The notes under the pieces are model-generated. The model saw only the letters and a list, made by a program, of their open reading frames with translations. It made no database searches and had not been told where the DNA came from. From an uncultured Gilliamella sp. (GTDB taxonomy: Bacteria > Pseudomonadota > Gammaproteobacteria > Enterobacterales > Orbaceae): 36,651 nucleotides of DNA. The translations under genes were made by a program, and so were the position numbers. Shown here in pieces: positions 28,051 to 35,935 of the stretch. The number at the start of each line of letters is the position of its first letter. The stretch's first letter is position 1. The DNA lies in NCBI GenBank assembly GCA_946477995.1, contig CAMLAI010000008.1, positions 1 to 36,651 of the forward strand, written 5' to 3'.

Positions 28051-28802
28051 TTGAAATTGAAAATGTTTGTAAAAATTATCAAACTATACCCGTATTAAAA
28101 AATGTCAATGCGACTATTTCGCAAGGTGGGATTACGGCAATTATTGGACCGAATGGTGCAGGTAAATCAACGCTTTTATCAATTATCAGTCGACTTTTAG
28201 TGGCTGATGAAGGTGTTGTTAAAATTCAAAATATGGATGTTGTTAATACACCAAGTGATAAACTTGCGACCTATTTATCTGTTTTAAGACAAGAAAATCG
28301 GTTTACCAGTCGGTTAACTGTTTTTGAACTTGTTGGCTTTGGGCGTTATCCTTATACCAAAGGGCGCTTAAATGCTGATGATTATAAGCATATCAATCAA
28401 GCTCTGGATTTTTTGAATCTTACCGAATATAAAGATCGTTTTATTGATGAGTTATCCGGTGGTCAGCGCCAGCGTGCTTATGTGGCTATGATTCTTTGTC
28501 AAGATACCGAATATGTCTTACTCGATGAACCACTCAATAATTTAGACATGAAACATGCGGTTGCTATGATGAAACAATTACGTCGAGCAGCAGATGAACT
28601 CGGTAAAACCATCGTTATTGTCATTCATGATATTAATTTTGCATCCGTTTATTCAGACTATATTTTGGCGATGAAAAATGGTGAGCTTGTTTATCAAGGT
28701 AGTCCAGAGCAAATTATGAATTCACAACTTTTAGAGGATATATTTGATACTCCTATAAAAATTGAGAATGTCCAAAATCAAAATATTGCGATTTATTATT
28801 AA
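28047..28802 (+). CDS. Siderophore ABC transporter ATP-binding protein
   Basis: 251 residues with a GTG start at 28047 that overlaps the permease stop (translational coupling). Walker A is GPNGAGKST (about residues 34-42), the signature is LSGGQRQRAYVAM, Walker B is YVLLDEPLNNLD and the H-loop is VIVIHDINFA. These place it in the FepC/FecE/FatE group. It powers import by the two FecCD permeases. It is the last gene of the operon; two small palindromes (28856-28870 and 28875-28889) follow without a convincing T-run. Confidence 0.93.
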   Translation: MIEIENVCKNYQTIPVLKNVNATISQGGITAIIGPNGAGKSTLLSIISRLLVADEGVVKIQNMDVVNTPSDKLATYLSVLRQENRFTSRLTVFELVGFGRYPYTKGRLNADDYKHINQALDFLNLTEYKDRFIDELSGGQRQRAYVAMILCQDTEYVLLDEPLNNLDMKHAVAMMKQLRRAADELGKTIVIVIHDINFASVYSDYILAMKNGELVYQGSPEQIMNSQLLEDIFDTPIKIENVQNQNIAIYY

Positions 28803-28969
28803 CTTATTTTTTATGCTTGATATCGAACATAAACGAATTCAAACTTTAACCAGTTGAACAATGATTGTTCCTGCATTAACACTGTTAATCATCAGATAAA
28901 ACAATTAAGGTTTACAATTTCTCTTTATTCATGTTTAATTGCCAACAATATGTTTGCTGAGACTATATT

Positions 28970-29998
28970 ATGAAATTAGACGAAATTGCTTTGTTAGCGG
29001 GTGTTTCTCGAACTACAGCTAGCTATGTAATTAATGGAAAAGCAAAAAAATATCGTGTTAGTGATAGAACGATTGAAAAAGTCTTAGCGGTCGTTAAAGA
29101 GCATAACTATCAACCAAATCAAGTCGCAGCAGGACTAAGAGCTGGTAAAACACGCACAATAGGTATTATTATTCCTGATTTGGAAAATAGTAGTTATACA
29201 ACAATTGCCAATTACTTAGAGCAATTAGCGCGCAAAAATGGATATCAATTATTACTTTCATGTTCTGAAGATAAACCAAGTATTGAGCAAGAGTGCGTAA
29301 GGCATCTTCAGCAGCGGCGAGTTGATGCTTTAGTCATATCTTCATCGTTTGTGTCTCCTCAAGATTATAGGTTTTATGATGGTTGGCAAAATAACCAAAT
29401 TCCATTATTTGCCTTAGATAGAACATTATCCAATAATCAATTTAGAAACATCGTTGGATCTGATAAACAAGATGCCAAAACGTTAGGCTCCACGTTTAGT
29501 CAATTTGTTGATGGAACTGTCGTTTATATTGGTGCTTTGCCTAATTTATCGGTTAGTCAATTACGTCTTGAAGGATTTGAATCAATTGCAGCAAACCAGT
29601 TTAATAAAGTTGATTTTTTATATGCAAATAATTATAGTCGCTGTGACGCCGAAATTGTATTTAGTCATTGGTTAGAAACGCATGATATACCCGATGGTAT
29701 TTTCACTACCTCCTTTTCATTATTACAAGGCGCGATTGATTCAATTTTAAAAAAATTTGGCTATCTACCCAATCAACTGACGATTGCTACTTTTGGTGAT
29801 CATGAACTGCTTGATTTTTTACCGTGTAAGGTGATATCGCTTGCTCAAGATCATCAAGAAGTTTCACAAGTTGTTATCGCATTATTAATGGAAAGCTTGC
29901 GTGAACAAAGTTATAAGCCTGGTACAACCATTATTCCAAGGCGGTTGCTATATAGAGGAAGCTTGGGTAGAGCCTGTCTGAGCGATTATAAAAAATAA
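28970..29998 (+). CDS. cra: Catabolite repressor/activator Cra (FruR), LacI family
   Basis: 342 residues. The N-terminal helix-turn-helix (MKLDEIALLAGVSRTTASYV and INGKAKKYRVSDRTIEKV) is almost identical to E. coli Cra, followed by the hinge NQVAAGLRAGKTRTIGIIIP. The effector domain has PDLENSSYTTIANYLEQLAR, VGSDKQDA and FTTSFSLLQGAID. Cra binds fructose 1-phosphate (or fructose 1,6-bisphosphate) and is released from DNA. A perfect Cra operator lies just downstream, ahead of fruBKA. In E. coli cra is not next to fruBKA, so the linkage here is local and tight. Confidence 0.95.
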   Translation: MKLDEIALLAGVSRTTASYVINGKAKKYRVSDRTIEKVLAVVKEHNYQPNQVAAGLRAGKTRTIGIIIPDLENSSYTTIANYLEQLARKNGYQLLLSCSEDKPSIEQECVRHLQQRRVDALVISSSFVSPQDYRFYDGWQNNQIPLFALDRTLSNNQFRNIVGSDKQDAKTLGSTFSQFVDGTVVYIGALPNLSVSQLRLEGFESIAANQFNKVDFLYANNYSRCDAEIVFSHWLETHDIPDGIFTTSFSLLQGAIDSILKKFGYLPNQLTIATFGDHELLDFLPCKVISLAQDHQEVSQVVIALLMESLREQSYKPGTTIIPRRLLYRGSLGRACLSDYKK

Positions 29999-30022
29999 CT
30001 TTTTTAAGTTTTAATCAAAAAA

Positions 30023-30038
30023 TTGGATCTAGATCACA
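30023..30038. promoter_or_regulatory. CRP binding site upstream of fruBKA
   Basis: The 16 bases match the CRP consensus TGTGATCTAGATCACA at 14 positions, with the right half-site perfect. It is centred about 92 bases before the probable transcription start near 30123, a normal class I position. Confidence 0.75.
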
Positions 30039-30097
30039 TATTAATTATTAATAGAGATAATTTATTTGATAAATATTTTAATTGTATTCATCATTGC

Positions 30098-30109
30098 TGA
30101 AACGATTCA
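30098..30109. promoter_or_regulatory. Cra operator of fruBKA
   Basis: TGAAACGATTCA is an exact match to the Cra (FruR) consensus. TATAAT follows at 30111-30116, so bound Cra would cover the promoter and repress the operon until fructose 1-phosphate appears. Confidence 0.88.
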
Positions 30110-30186
30110 ATATAATTCAATTAAGGATTTAGAATTGTTGAGTTATTTTAGCAAACCCAACATTTTAACCCAGAGGTATTTATTCT

Positions 30187-31389
30187 ATGTTTCATTTAGT
30201 TAAAGAAAATATTCATTTAAATGAACAAGCGACTAACAAGCAAGAAGCAATAAAAAAAATTGCCGCAGCATTAACGAGTGCAGGTTTTGTTGAAGATGGA
30301 TATGTTAAAGGTATGCTAGAGCGAGAAGAGCAAGCTGCAACCTATCTGGGTATTGGTATCGCGATTCCTCATGGCACCACAAAAACTCGACATTTAGTGA
30401 AAAAAACAGGTGTACAGGTATTTTGTTTTCCAAATGGCGTTGAGTGGGGTGATGATGGTGAAAAAGCTTACTTGGCTATTGGTATTGCGGCAAGCTCTGA
30501 TGAGCATTTAGAATTACTTCGCCAATTGACACATGTTCTTGGTGAAGATGGCGTTGAAGATAAAATTAAAAAAATTCAAACAGCGGATGAAGCAATTGCT
30601 ATTTTAACTGACAAAGTAGAGCAACAAGATAACAAATTTACCATTCATCAAGATTCAGTGTTATTAGATATTCAAGCAGATAGCCTAGCAACCCTACAAG
30701 CATTGAATGCTTCGCGTTTAAAACAGCACAATGCAGTGAATGCTAATTTTATTGCCGATGTGCTTGATAACAAACCTAATTATTTAGGCAATGGGATTTG
30801 GTTAAGTGATAGTAAAAATGGTAATTTAAAAAATGCGATTGCCATTAGCCGTACAGTTAGTCATCTGAGTGAAGATAGTAAACCTGTAAAATTACTTATA
30901 ACAATGTCGGTTGTTGATGATTCAGTTGCAGAAGTTGTGCATCACATCGCATCGTTGATTTTTAGACAAAAATTAGACCAACTTTTAACAGCAAATGTCG
31001 AGCAATTAAGTCAGCTACTTATTTCTGGTTCTGATATCAATAATTCTGAGCATGTTGAATCGATCCCTACTCTTGCTCAATCTAATGCAGCCGAATCAAA
31101 TGATAATGAATTAAGTCGTGAATTTGTTATTCATAATGAAAATGGCCTGCATACCCGCCCATCATCTGTATTAGTTAAATTGGTAAAAGAATTCAATAGT
31201 AAAATAACGGTTGCCAATTTAGATGGTAAAGGTGAGCCTGTAAGTGCAACGAGCTTAATGAAGATTGTAGCTCTAGGTGCTAAAAAAGGCAGTCGTCTTA
31301 AATTTACTGCTGTTGGACAAGATGCTGAGCAAGCGCTCAATGCCATAGGTCAAGCCATTGCTAGCGGATTAGGTGAGGGAACTGAATAA
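30187..31389 (+). CDS. fruB: Fructose PTS diphosphoryl transfer protein (IIA-FPr)
   Basis: 400 residues (E. coli FruB 376). The N-terminal IIA-fructose domain has the phospho-histidine H62 in LGIGIAIPHGTTKTR. A middle domain of no catalytic role follows (about 150-270). The C-terminal HPr-like FPr domain has H322 in HNENGLHTRPSSVLVKLVK. Phosphate goes from enzyme I to FPr to IIA and then to FruA. It starts 188 bases after cra, behind CRP and Cra sites, and its TAA shares one base with the ATG of fruK. Confidence 0.95.
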   Translation: MFHLVKENIHLNEQATNKQEAIKKIAAALTSAGFVEDGYVKGMLEREEQAATYLGIGIAIPHGTTKTRHLVKKTGVQVFCFPNGVEWGDDGEKAYLAIGIAASSDEHLELLRQLTHVLGEDGVEDKIKKIQTADEAIAILTDKVEQQDNKFTIHQDSVLLDIQADSLATLQALNASRLKQHNAVNANFIADVLDNKPNYLGNGIWLSDSKNGNLKNAIAISRTVSHLSEDSKPVKLLITMSVVDDSVAEVVHHIASLIFRQKLDQLLTANVEQLSQLLISGSDINNSEHVESIPTLAQSNAAESNDNELSREFVIHNENGLHTRPSSVLVKLVKEFNSKITVANLDGKGEPVSATSLMKIVALGAKKGSRLKFTAVGQDAEQALNAIGQAIASGLGEGTE

Positions 31390-32324
31390 TGACTTATCGT
31401 GTTGCAACAATTACATTAAATCCCGCTTATGATCTATTGGGTTTTTGTCCTAAAGTTGAACTTGGTGATGTTAATTTAGTGCAGACAAATGCATTACTGG
31501 CTGCTGGTAAAGGGATTAATGTTGCCAAAGTACTATCAGATCTGGATGTTAAGCTAACGGTAGGCGGTTTTTTAGGTAAAGAAAATCGTGATGGCTTTAA
31601 CTTACTGTTTAAATCACTAAATGTCGTCGATAAATTTCAAACCATTGATGGGCGCACCCGTATTAATGTTAAATTAACTGAAGAAAATAGCGAAGTTACC
31701 GACCTAAATTTTTCTGGTTTTACGATTAACGATCAAGATTGGCAGACTTTCGTTACCGATTCATTAGAATGGTTAAAAGATATAGATATGGTTGCCATTA
31801 GTGGTAGTTTACCTGCTGGCGTATCTCTGGAAAAGTTTACAGAATGGATGAAGCAAGTTAAAGCAATTTGCCCTAAAGTGGTATTTGATAGTAGCCGTGA
31901 TGCTTTAGTAGCAGGTCTTAAAGCCAACCCTTGGTTAATTAAACCAAATGATAAGGAACTTGAAATGTGGGTTGGTCGAAAGTTATCTACGCTTACCGAC
32001 ATCAAAACAGCTGCTTTACAAATTATCGATAGTGGTATTGAAAATGTGGTCATCTCACTTGGCAGTAAAGGTGCATTATGGGTAACAAAAAATGAAGCGT
32101 GGATTGCTAAACCCCCAAAATGCCAAGTTGTTAGTACAGTTGGTGCGGGTGACTCAATGGTCGCTGGATTAATGTATGGTCTTATGACTAATCAATCAAT
32201 TAAAGATACGTTAGTGTTTGCATCAAGTGTTGCAGCGCTATCTGTTGAACAAGCAGGCGTAGGCATTTCTGATCGTCAAGCTGTAACAAATATGCTCGGC
32301 AAAATTGAAATTAACGCTGGATAG
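31389..32324 (+). CDS. fruK: 1-phosphofructokinase
   Basis: 311 residues (E. coli 312). It phosphorylates fructose 1-phosphate to fructose 1,6-bisphosphate with ATP. It is a PfkB-family sugar kinase: ITLNPAYDLLGF at the start, LLAAGKGINVAKVLSDL, and the signature VGAGDSMVAGLMYGL with the catalytic aspartate near the end. It overlaps fruB by one base and ends 8 bases before fruA. Its substrate is the inducer that releases Cra. Confidence 0.96.
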   Translation: MTYRVATITLNPAYDLLGFCPKVELGDVNLVQTNALLAAGKGINVAKVLSDLDVKLTVGGFLGKENRDGFNLLFKSLNVVDKFQTIDGRTRINVKLTEENSEVTDLNFSGFTINDQDWQTFVTDSLEWLKDIDMVAISGSLPAGVSLEKFTEWMKQVKAICPKVVFDSSRDALVAGLKANPWLIKPNDKELEMWVGRKLSTLTDIKTAALQIIDSGIENVVISLGSKGALWVTKNEAWIAKPPKCQVVSTVGAGDSMVAGLMYGLMTNQSIKDTLVFASSVAALSVEQAGVGISDRQAVTNMLGKIEINAG

Positions 32325-32332
32325 GAGTATTC

Positions 32333-34024
32333 ATGAATATATATATTGTTGAAGGTAGTAATACAGGTCCAGTAAATGGACGATTAGCTAAAGCTGAACT
32401 TATTTTAGCTGCTAATGCTTTAAATTTAAATGTAGTTGAAAACGCAGCAAATGCCGATGTGATTGTTGCAGTGGGTACAGGATCAATTGCTGATACGTCA
32501 GTGATGGGTAAAAAAGTTTATGTTGTTGAAGATATCGATGATGTTTTTGCCAATTCGAAACAAATATTAAACGATGCGCCAAATAAAGCAAAAGTTTATG
32601 AGCAAACAGCGACAACAGCTTCAGCTTCTGCTACAGGGATTAAACGCATTGTTGCTGTTACTGCTTGCCCAACAGGTGTGGCTCACACATTTATGGCAGC
32701 CGAAGCCATTGAAGAAGAAGCAAAAAAACGCGGCTGGTGGTGTAAAGTTGAAACACGTGGATCAGTTGGCGTGGGGAATGAATTAACACCTGAAGAAGTT
32801 GCTTCTGCTGATGTCGTTATTGCTGCATGTGATATTGATGTTGATTTAAGCAAATTTGCCGGTAAAAAATTATACCGTACTAAAACTGGTCCTGCTCTTA
32901 AAAAGACCGCTCAGGAATTAGATAAAGCATTCGAAGAAGCAACAATTTATCAACCTACAACCAATACCTCATCAGCTAAATCAAGTAATGAGAAGAAGAG
33001 CGTTTATAAACATCTATTAACCGGTGTTTCGTATATGTTACCTATGGTGGTTGCAGGAGGGTTAATTATTGCGCTTTCTTTTGCATTCGGATCATTTGAA
33101 ATTGTTGATGGCGTACAAAAATTAATTGGTGAGCCACATTTGGCACAGATTGGTGGACTGGCGTTTTCACTGATGGTGCCATTACTTTCTGGATATATTG
33201 CCTATTCGATAGCCGATAGACCTGGCTTGGCTCCTGGCCTTGTCGGTGGTTTGCTTGCGGTATCAACCGGGGCAGGTTTTTTAGGGGGCATTATCATTGG
33301 TTATTTTGCTGGTTATTTAGCCTTGTTAATTACTCGATATTTACCACTACCAAAAACGCTTGAAGCATTAAAACCTATTCTAATTGTGCCTTTACTTGCA
33401 ACATTGGTAACAGGTTTAGTCATGCAGTTTATTGTCGGTACGCCTATAGCATGGTTAATGAATGCTTTAACTGAGTGGTTAAAATCAATGGGTACCGCAA
33501 ATGCCGTTATTTTAGGTGCTATCTTGGGTGGCATGATGTGTACAGACATGGGCGGACCAATTAATAAAGTCGCTTATGCGTTTGGTACAGGTTTGATTTC
33601 TGCTCAAGTCTATGCACCAATGGCAGCAGTAATGGCGGGTGGAATGGTTCCTCCATTAGCGATGGGATTAGCAACTTTAATTGCTCGTAAAAAATTTGCT
33701 AAAGCTGAACAAGAAAGTGGTAAAGCGTCTTTAGTTTTAGGTTTATGCTTCATCTCTGAAGGGGCCATTCCATTTGCAGCGCGTGATCCGTTACGTGTTA
33801 TCCCTTGTTGTATTATTGGTGGTGCAATTACAGGTGGTATGGCATTAGCCTTTGGTTCAGAATTGATGACGCCGCATGGTGGGTTATTTGCATTAGCAAT
33901 CCCTGGCGTTGTTAAACCTGTTGGTGGTTATTTATTGTCAATCTTAGTCGGCTCTGTCATTGCTGGTGTCGTTTATGCGGTTATTAAAAAACCGGAAGTT
34001 GTTGCTGAAGAAGTTACACAGTAA
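32333..34024 (+). CDS. fruA: Fructose PTS transporter subunit IIBC
   Basis: 563 residues, the E. coli FruA size. A degenerate IIB' domain without the cysteine (about 1-90) is followed by the active IIB domain, with phospho-cysteine C112 in VTACPTGVAHTFMAAEA, and a linker of S, T and K. The membrane IIC domain (about 225-555) has GVSYMLPMVVAGGLIIALSF and GGPINKVAYAFGTG. It imports fructose as fructose 1-phosphate, with FruB as phosphate donor. An AGGAG ribosome site lies ahead of the ATG, and a strong terminator follows. Confidence 0.97.
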   Translation: MNIYIVEGSNTGPVNGRLAKAELILAANALNLNVVENAANADVIVAVGTGSIADTSVMGKKVYVVEDIDDVFANSKQILNDAPNKAKVYEQTATTASASATGIKRIVAVTACPTGVAHTFMAAEAIEEEAKKRGWWCKVETRGSVGVGNELTPEEVASADVVIAACDIDVDLSKFAGKKLYRTKTGPALKKTAQELDKAFEEATIYQPTTNTSSAKSSNEKKSVYKHLLTGVSYMLPMVVAGGLIIALSFAFGSFEIVDGVQKLIGEPHLAQIGGLAFSLMVPLLSGYIAYSIADRPGLAPGLVGGLLAVSTGAGFLGGIIIGYFAGYLALLITRYLPLPKTLEALKPILIVPLLATLVTGLVMQFIVGTPIAWLMNALTEWLKSMGTANAVILGAILGGMMCTDMGGPINKVAYAFGTGLISAQVYAPMAAVMAGGMVPPLAMGLATLIARKKFAKAEQESGKASLVLGLCFISEGAIPFAARDPLRVIPCCIIGGAITGGMALAFGSELMTPHGGLFALAIPGVVKPVGGYLLSILVGSVIAGVVYAVIKKPEVVAEEVTQ

Positions 34025-34041
34025 TTATTTTTATACTTACA

Positions 34042-34069
34042 AAAAACGCCATTTTATAATGGCGTTTTT
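34042..34069. terminator. Bidirectional terminator between fruA and the LOG gene
   Basis: AAAAACGCCATT and AATGGCGTTTTT form a 12-base-pair stem around TTAT, with A-run and T-run flanks. It serves fruA on the plus strand and the convergent LOG-family gene on the minus strand. Confidence 0.92.
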
Positions 34070-34088
34070 ACTTTTTGATGAATAATAA

Positions 34089-34661
34089 TTACTTTTTCAC
34101 CCAACGCTGTAGGTCTTTAGCAATAAAATCATCCATTTTTTGTAATATATTTGTTGCATCATCCGATACGATTAATGTGTTATAAAAACTTTCTCGAATA
34201 AACCCCTCTTGTACTGCATGCTTTAAAAAGTTCAGCAGAGGTTGCCAAAATTGGCTATTGAATAGCGCGACAGGTTTTTCATGGTAGCCTATTTGCATCG
34301 CCGTCCAAACTTCAAAAATTTCTTCTAATGTGCCTGTTCCACCTGGCATCGCAATAAAACCATCAGCTAGTTCAGCAAGCCTTGCTTTGCGTTGATGCAT
34401 ATTTTGAACAACTTCTAACTGAGTAATGCCATGATGCGCAGTTTCGGCTTTAACTAAACGTTCAGGAATAACACCAATAACCTCACCACCATTAGCTAAT
34501 ACGGCATTAGCAATAATCCCCATTAACCCTTTATTGCCACCACCATAAATTAATCGCCTATTTTGTTTGGCAATGGTTTGACCAAGTTGTTCAGCTGCAA
34601 CACGATATTCAGCACGATTGCCTTCACTGGCACCACAAAACACACAAATATTCTTTTTCAT
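34089..34661 (-). CDS. LOG family nucleotide 5'-monophosphate phosphoribohydrolase-like protein
   Basis: 190 residues, the short TIGR00730/LOG type with a Rossmann fold. NICVFCGASEGNRAEYR at the start, YGGGNKGLMGIIANAV, and the family signature FIAMPGGTGTLEEIFEVWTA carry the conserved PGGxGTxxE active-site motif. Relatives split the N-glycosidic bond of cytokinin or purine/pyrimidine nucleoside monophosphates, giving base and ribose 5-phosphate; older databases call them lysine decarboxylases, which is wrong. It is shorter than PpnN of E. coli. It stands alone, convergent with fruA and divergent from tRNA-Asn. Confidence 0.9.
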   Translation of the reverse strand: MKKNICVFCGASEGNRAEYRVAAEQLGQTIAKQNRRLIYGGGNKGLMGIIANAVLANGGEVIGVIPERLVKAETAHHGITQLEVVQNMHQRKARLAELADGFIAMPGGTGTLEEIFEVWTAMQIGYHEKPVALFNSQFWQPLLNFLKHAVQEGFIRESFYNTLIVSDDATNILQKMDDFIAKDLQRWVKK

Positions 34662-34765
34662 AAACGTTTATTTTACCTATCTTGTCATTTTTAACTTATT
34701 TTAGCATAGACATAGACAAATTTGCTTACAAGCTGAGCAATTGATTTTATTTAGTGTTTTAACGA

Positions 34766-34794
34766 TTGACATAAACGTAATAGATGGTTAATAT
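34766..34794 (+). promoter_or_regulatory. Sigma-70 promoter of tRNA-Asn
   Basis: TTGACA (34766-34771) and TAATAT (34789-34794) are 17 bases apart. The -10 box ends 16 bases before the mature tRNA 5' end. Confidence 0.85.
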
Positions 34795-34810
34795 TTTGTC
34801 CGTCAAGTGT

Positions 34811-34886
34811 TCCTCCATAGTTCAGTCGGTAGAACGGCGGACTGTTAATCCGTATGTCACAGGTTCAAGTCCTGTTGGAGGAGCCA
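34811..34886 (+). tRNA. tRNA-Asn (anticodon GTT)
   Basis: A 76-base gene with an encoded CCA end (34884-34886). The acceptor stem TCCTCCA/TGGAGGA is perfect. The D-arm has AGTTCAGTCGGTAGAACG, and the anticodon GTT is at 34844-34846 in a CTGTTAA loop. The T-arm carries GGTTCAAGTCC. The sequence is close to enterobacterial tRNA-Asn. No clear terminator follows. Confidence 0.98.
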
Positions 34887-35213
34887 ACTTTTCCACTTCA
34901 ACTCATATCTATACATCTCTATTTAGTTATAAATCAATATATTATATTTTTTAGTATATCTATTATCCCTATACATCTATAAATTTATTATTTTTTGGGG
35001 TACGAATGAGTGTTCAGCAAAAATTTTCAATTTTTCTTATAAAAAAGAATTTTATGCCAAAAATAATTAAAAGATTAACGAATAATCGATCAAAAATAGT
35101 CGAGTAACTGATAAAGACTTGTCTCTAAAAGACAAAGGTTAATTGTTGAAACAGTACTTTATTTAATAGTTAGCAAAGTGACTTATTCCAATATCGGCTT
35201 GAATTTTATGACT
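34887..35213. other. Gene-free AT-rich stretch after tRNA-Asn
   Basis: No gene can be supported. It has two copies of CTATACATCT (34910-34919 and 34969-34978) and a small TTGTCT/AGACAA hairpin near 35118-35134. A lone GGGGTAC (34997-35003) recalls sites seen near integrases next to tRNA genes, but no integrase is present. Confidence 0.4.
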
Positions 35214-35760
35214 TCAGGCATTCTTAGCATAAAGAAATGACAATAAACATGAAAGTATGTTTCCGAAAGCCATAGATATAAAAATGCCATTTATTCCCAT
35301 TTTTTCGACAAAGACTAAATATAGTCCTATAGAGAAATAATGATTATCTTAATATACAGGATAATTACCACAGGTAGGTGGGCTGTCGCTTGAAAGAATG
35401 ATCCAATTAGTACTTGTTTTCTGGCAAGATCAATTACGTTCACTATTGAAGTAAATAGTGGAAACAACCAAGGAAACAATAGTACATATAGTACTACAAT
35501 GACGCTACAAAGTACCATTATTGCTCTTAAGCTTAGATTAAAAGCTTCTTTAATGCGATTAAGTTGATTACAGCCATAATTATTGCGAAATAAAGAGCGT
35601 CATTGCACCAGCAATAGCAATCATCAGAATAACTATAATTTAGTCAATTCGATCAATCAATGTCCATGCATTGATTGCATTTTTATCAAAGTTATTTGTG
35701 ATCATTTTATTATATGCAACGATAATGAAATAAGTTTAGACTGTCATTAAAAACTGAAGA
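35214..35760 (-). pseudogene. Decayed MATE-family efflux protein (C-terminal half)
   Basis: Read on the minus strand from about 35760 down to the TGA at 35214-35216, the frames give a MATE transporter's second half in order. They read NAINAWTLIDRID, stop, IIVILMIAIAGAMTLFISQ, stop, then (frame change) NYGCNQLNRIKEAFNLSLRA and FTSIVNVIDLARKQVLIGSF. After another frameshift comes GLYLVFVEKMGINGIFISMA, then FGNILSCLLSFLYAKNA. At least two stops and two frame changes are present, and the first half of the protein is missing. The 63-codon open frame at 35327-35518 is only one piece of this remnant. Confidence 0.75.
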
Positions 35761-35935
35761 TAATATTTATTTGAATTTTATTGTGGTTTAAGCATAGCTG
35801 CTATTTTTTATTTTATGAAAAAATTCAAATTGGTACATAATTTTTTGAGTATATCTACGCTATTTATAGACTTAATGATTTGCTTAGTTTATAATCCAAA
35901 TCCCCAAAATATTAGAATAATCAAAGGAAAACATA

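Noticed and set aside
34887..35010. Integration site of a mobile element at tRNA-Asn
   Set aside because: A single GGGGTAC and a 10-base direct repeat are too little. There is no integrase gene and no duplicated tRNA 3' end.
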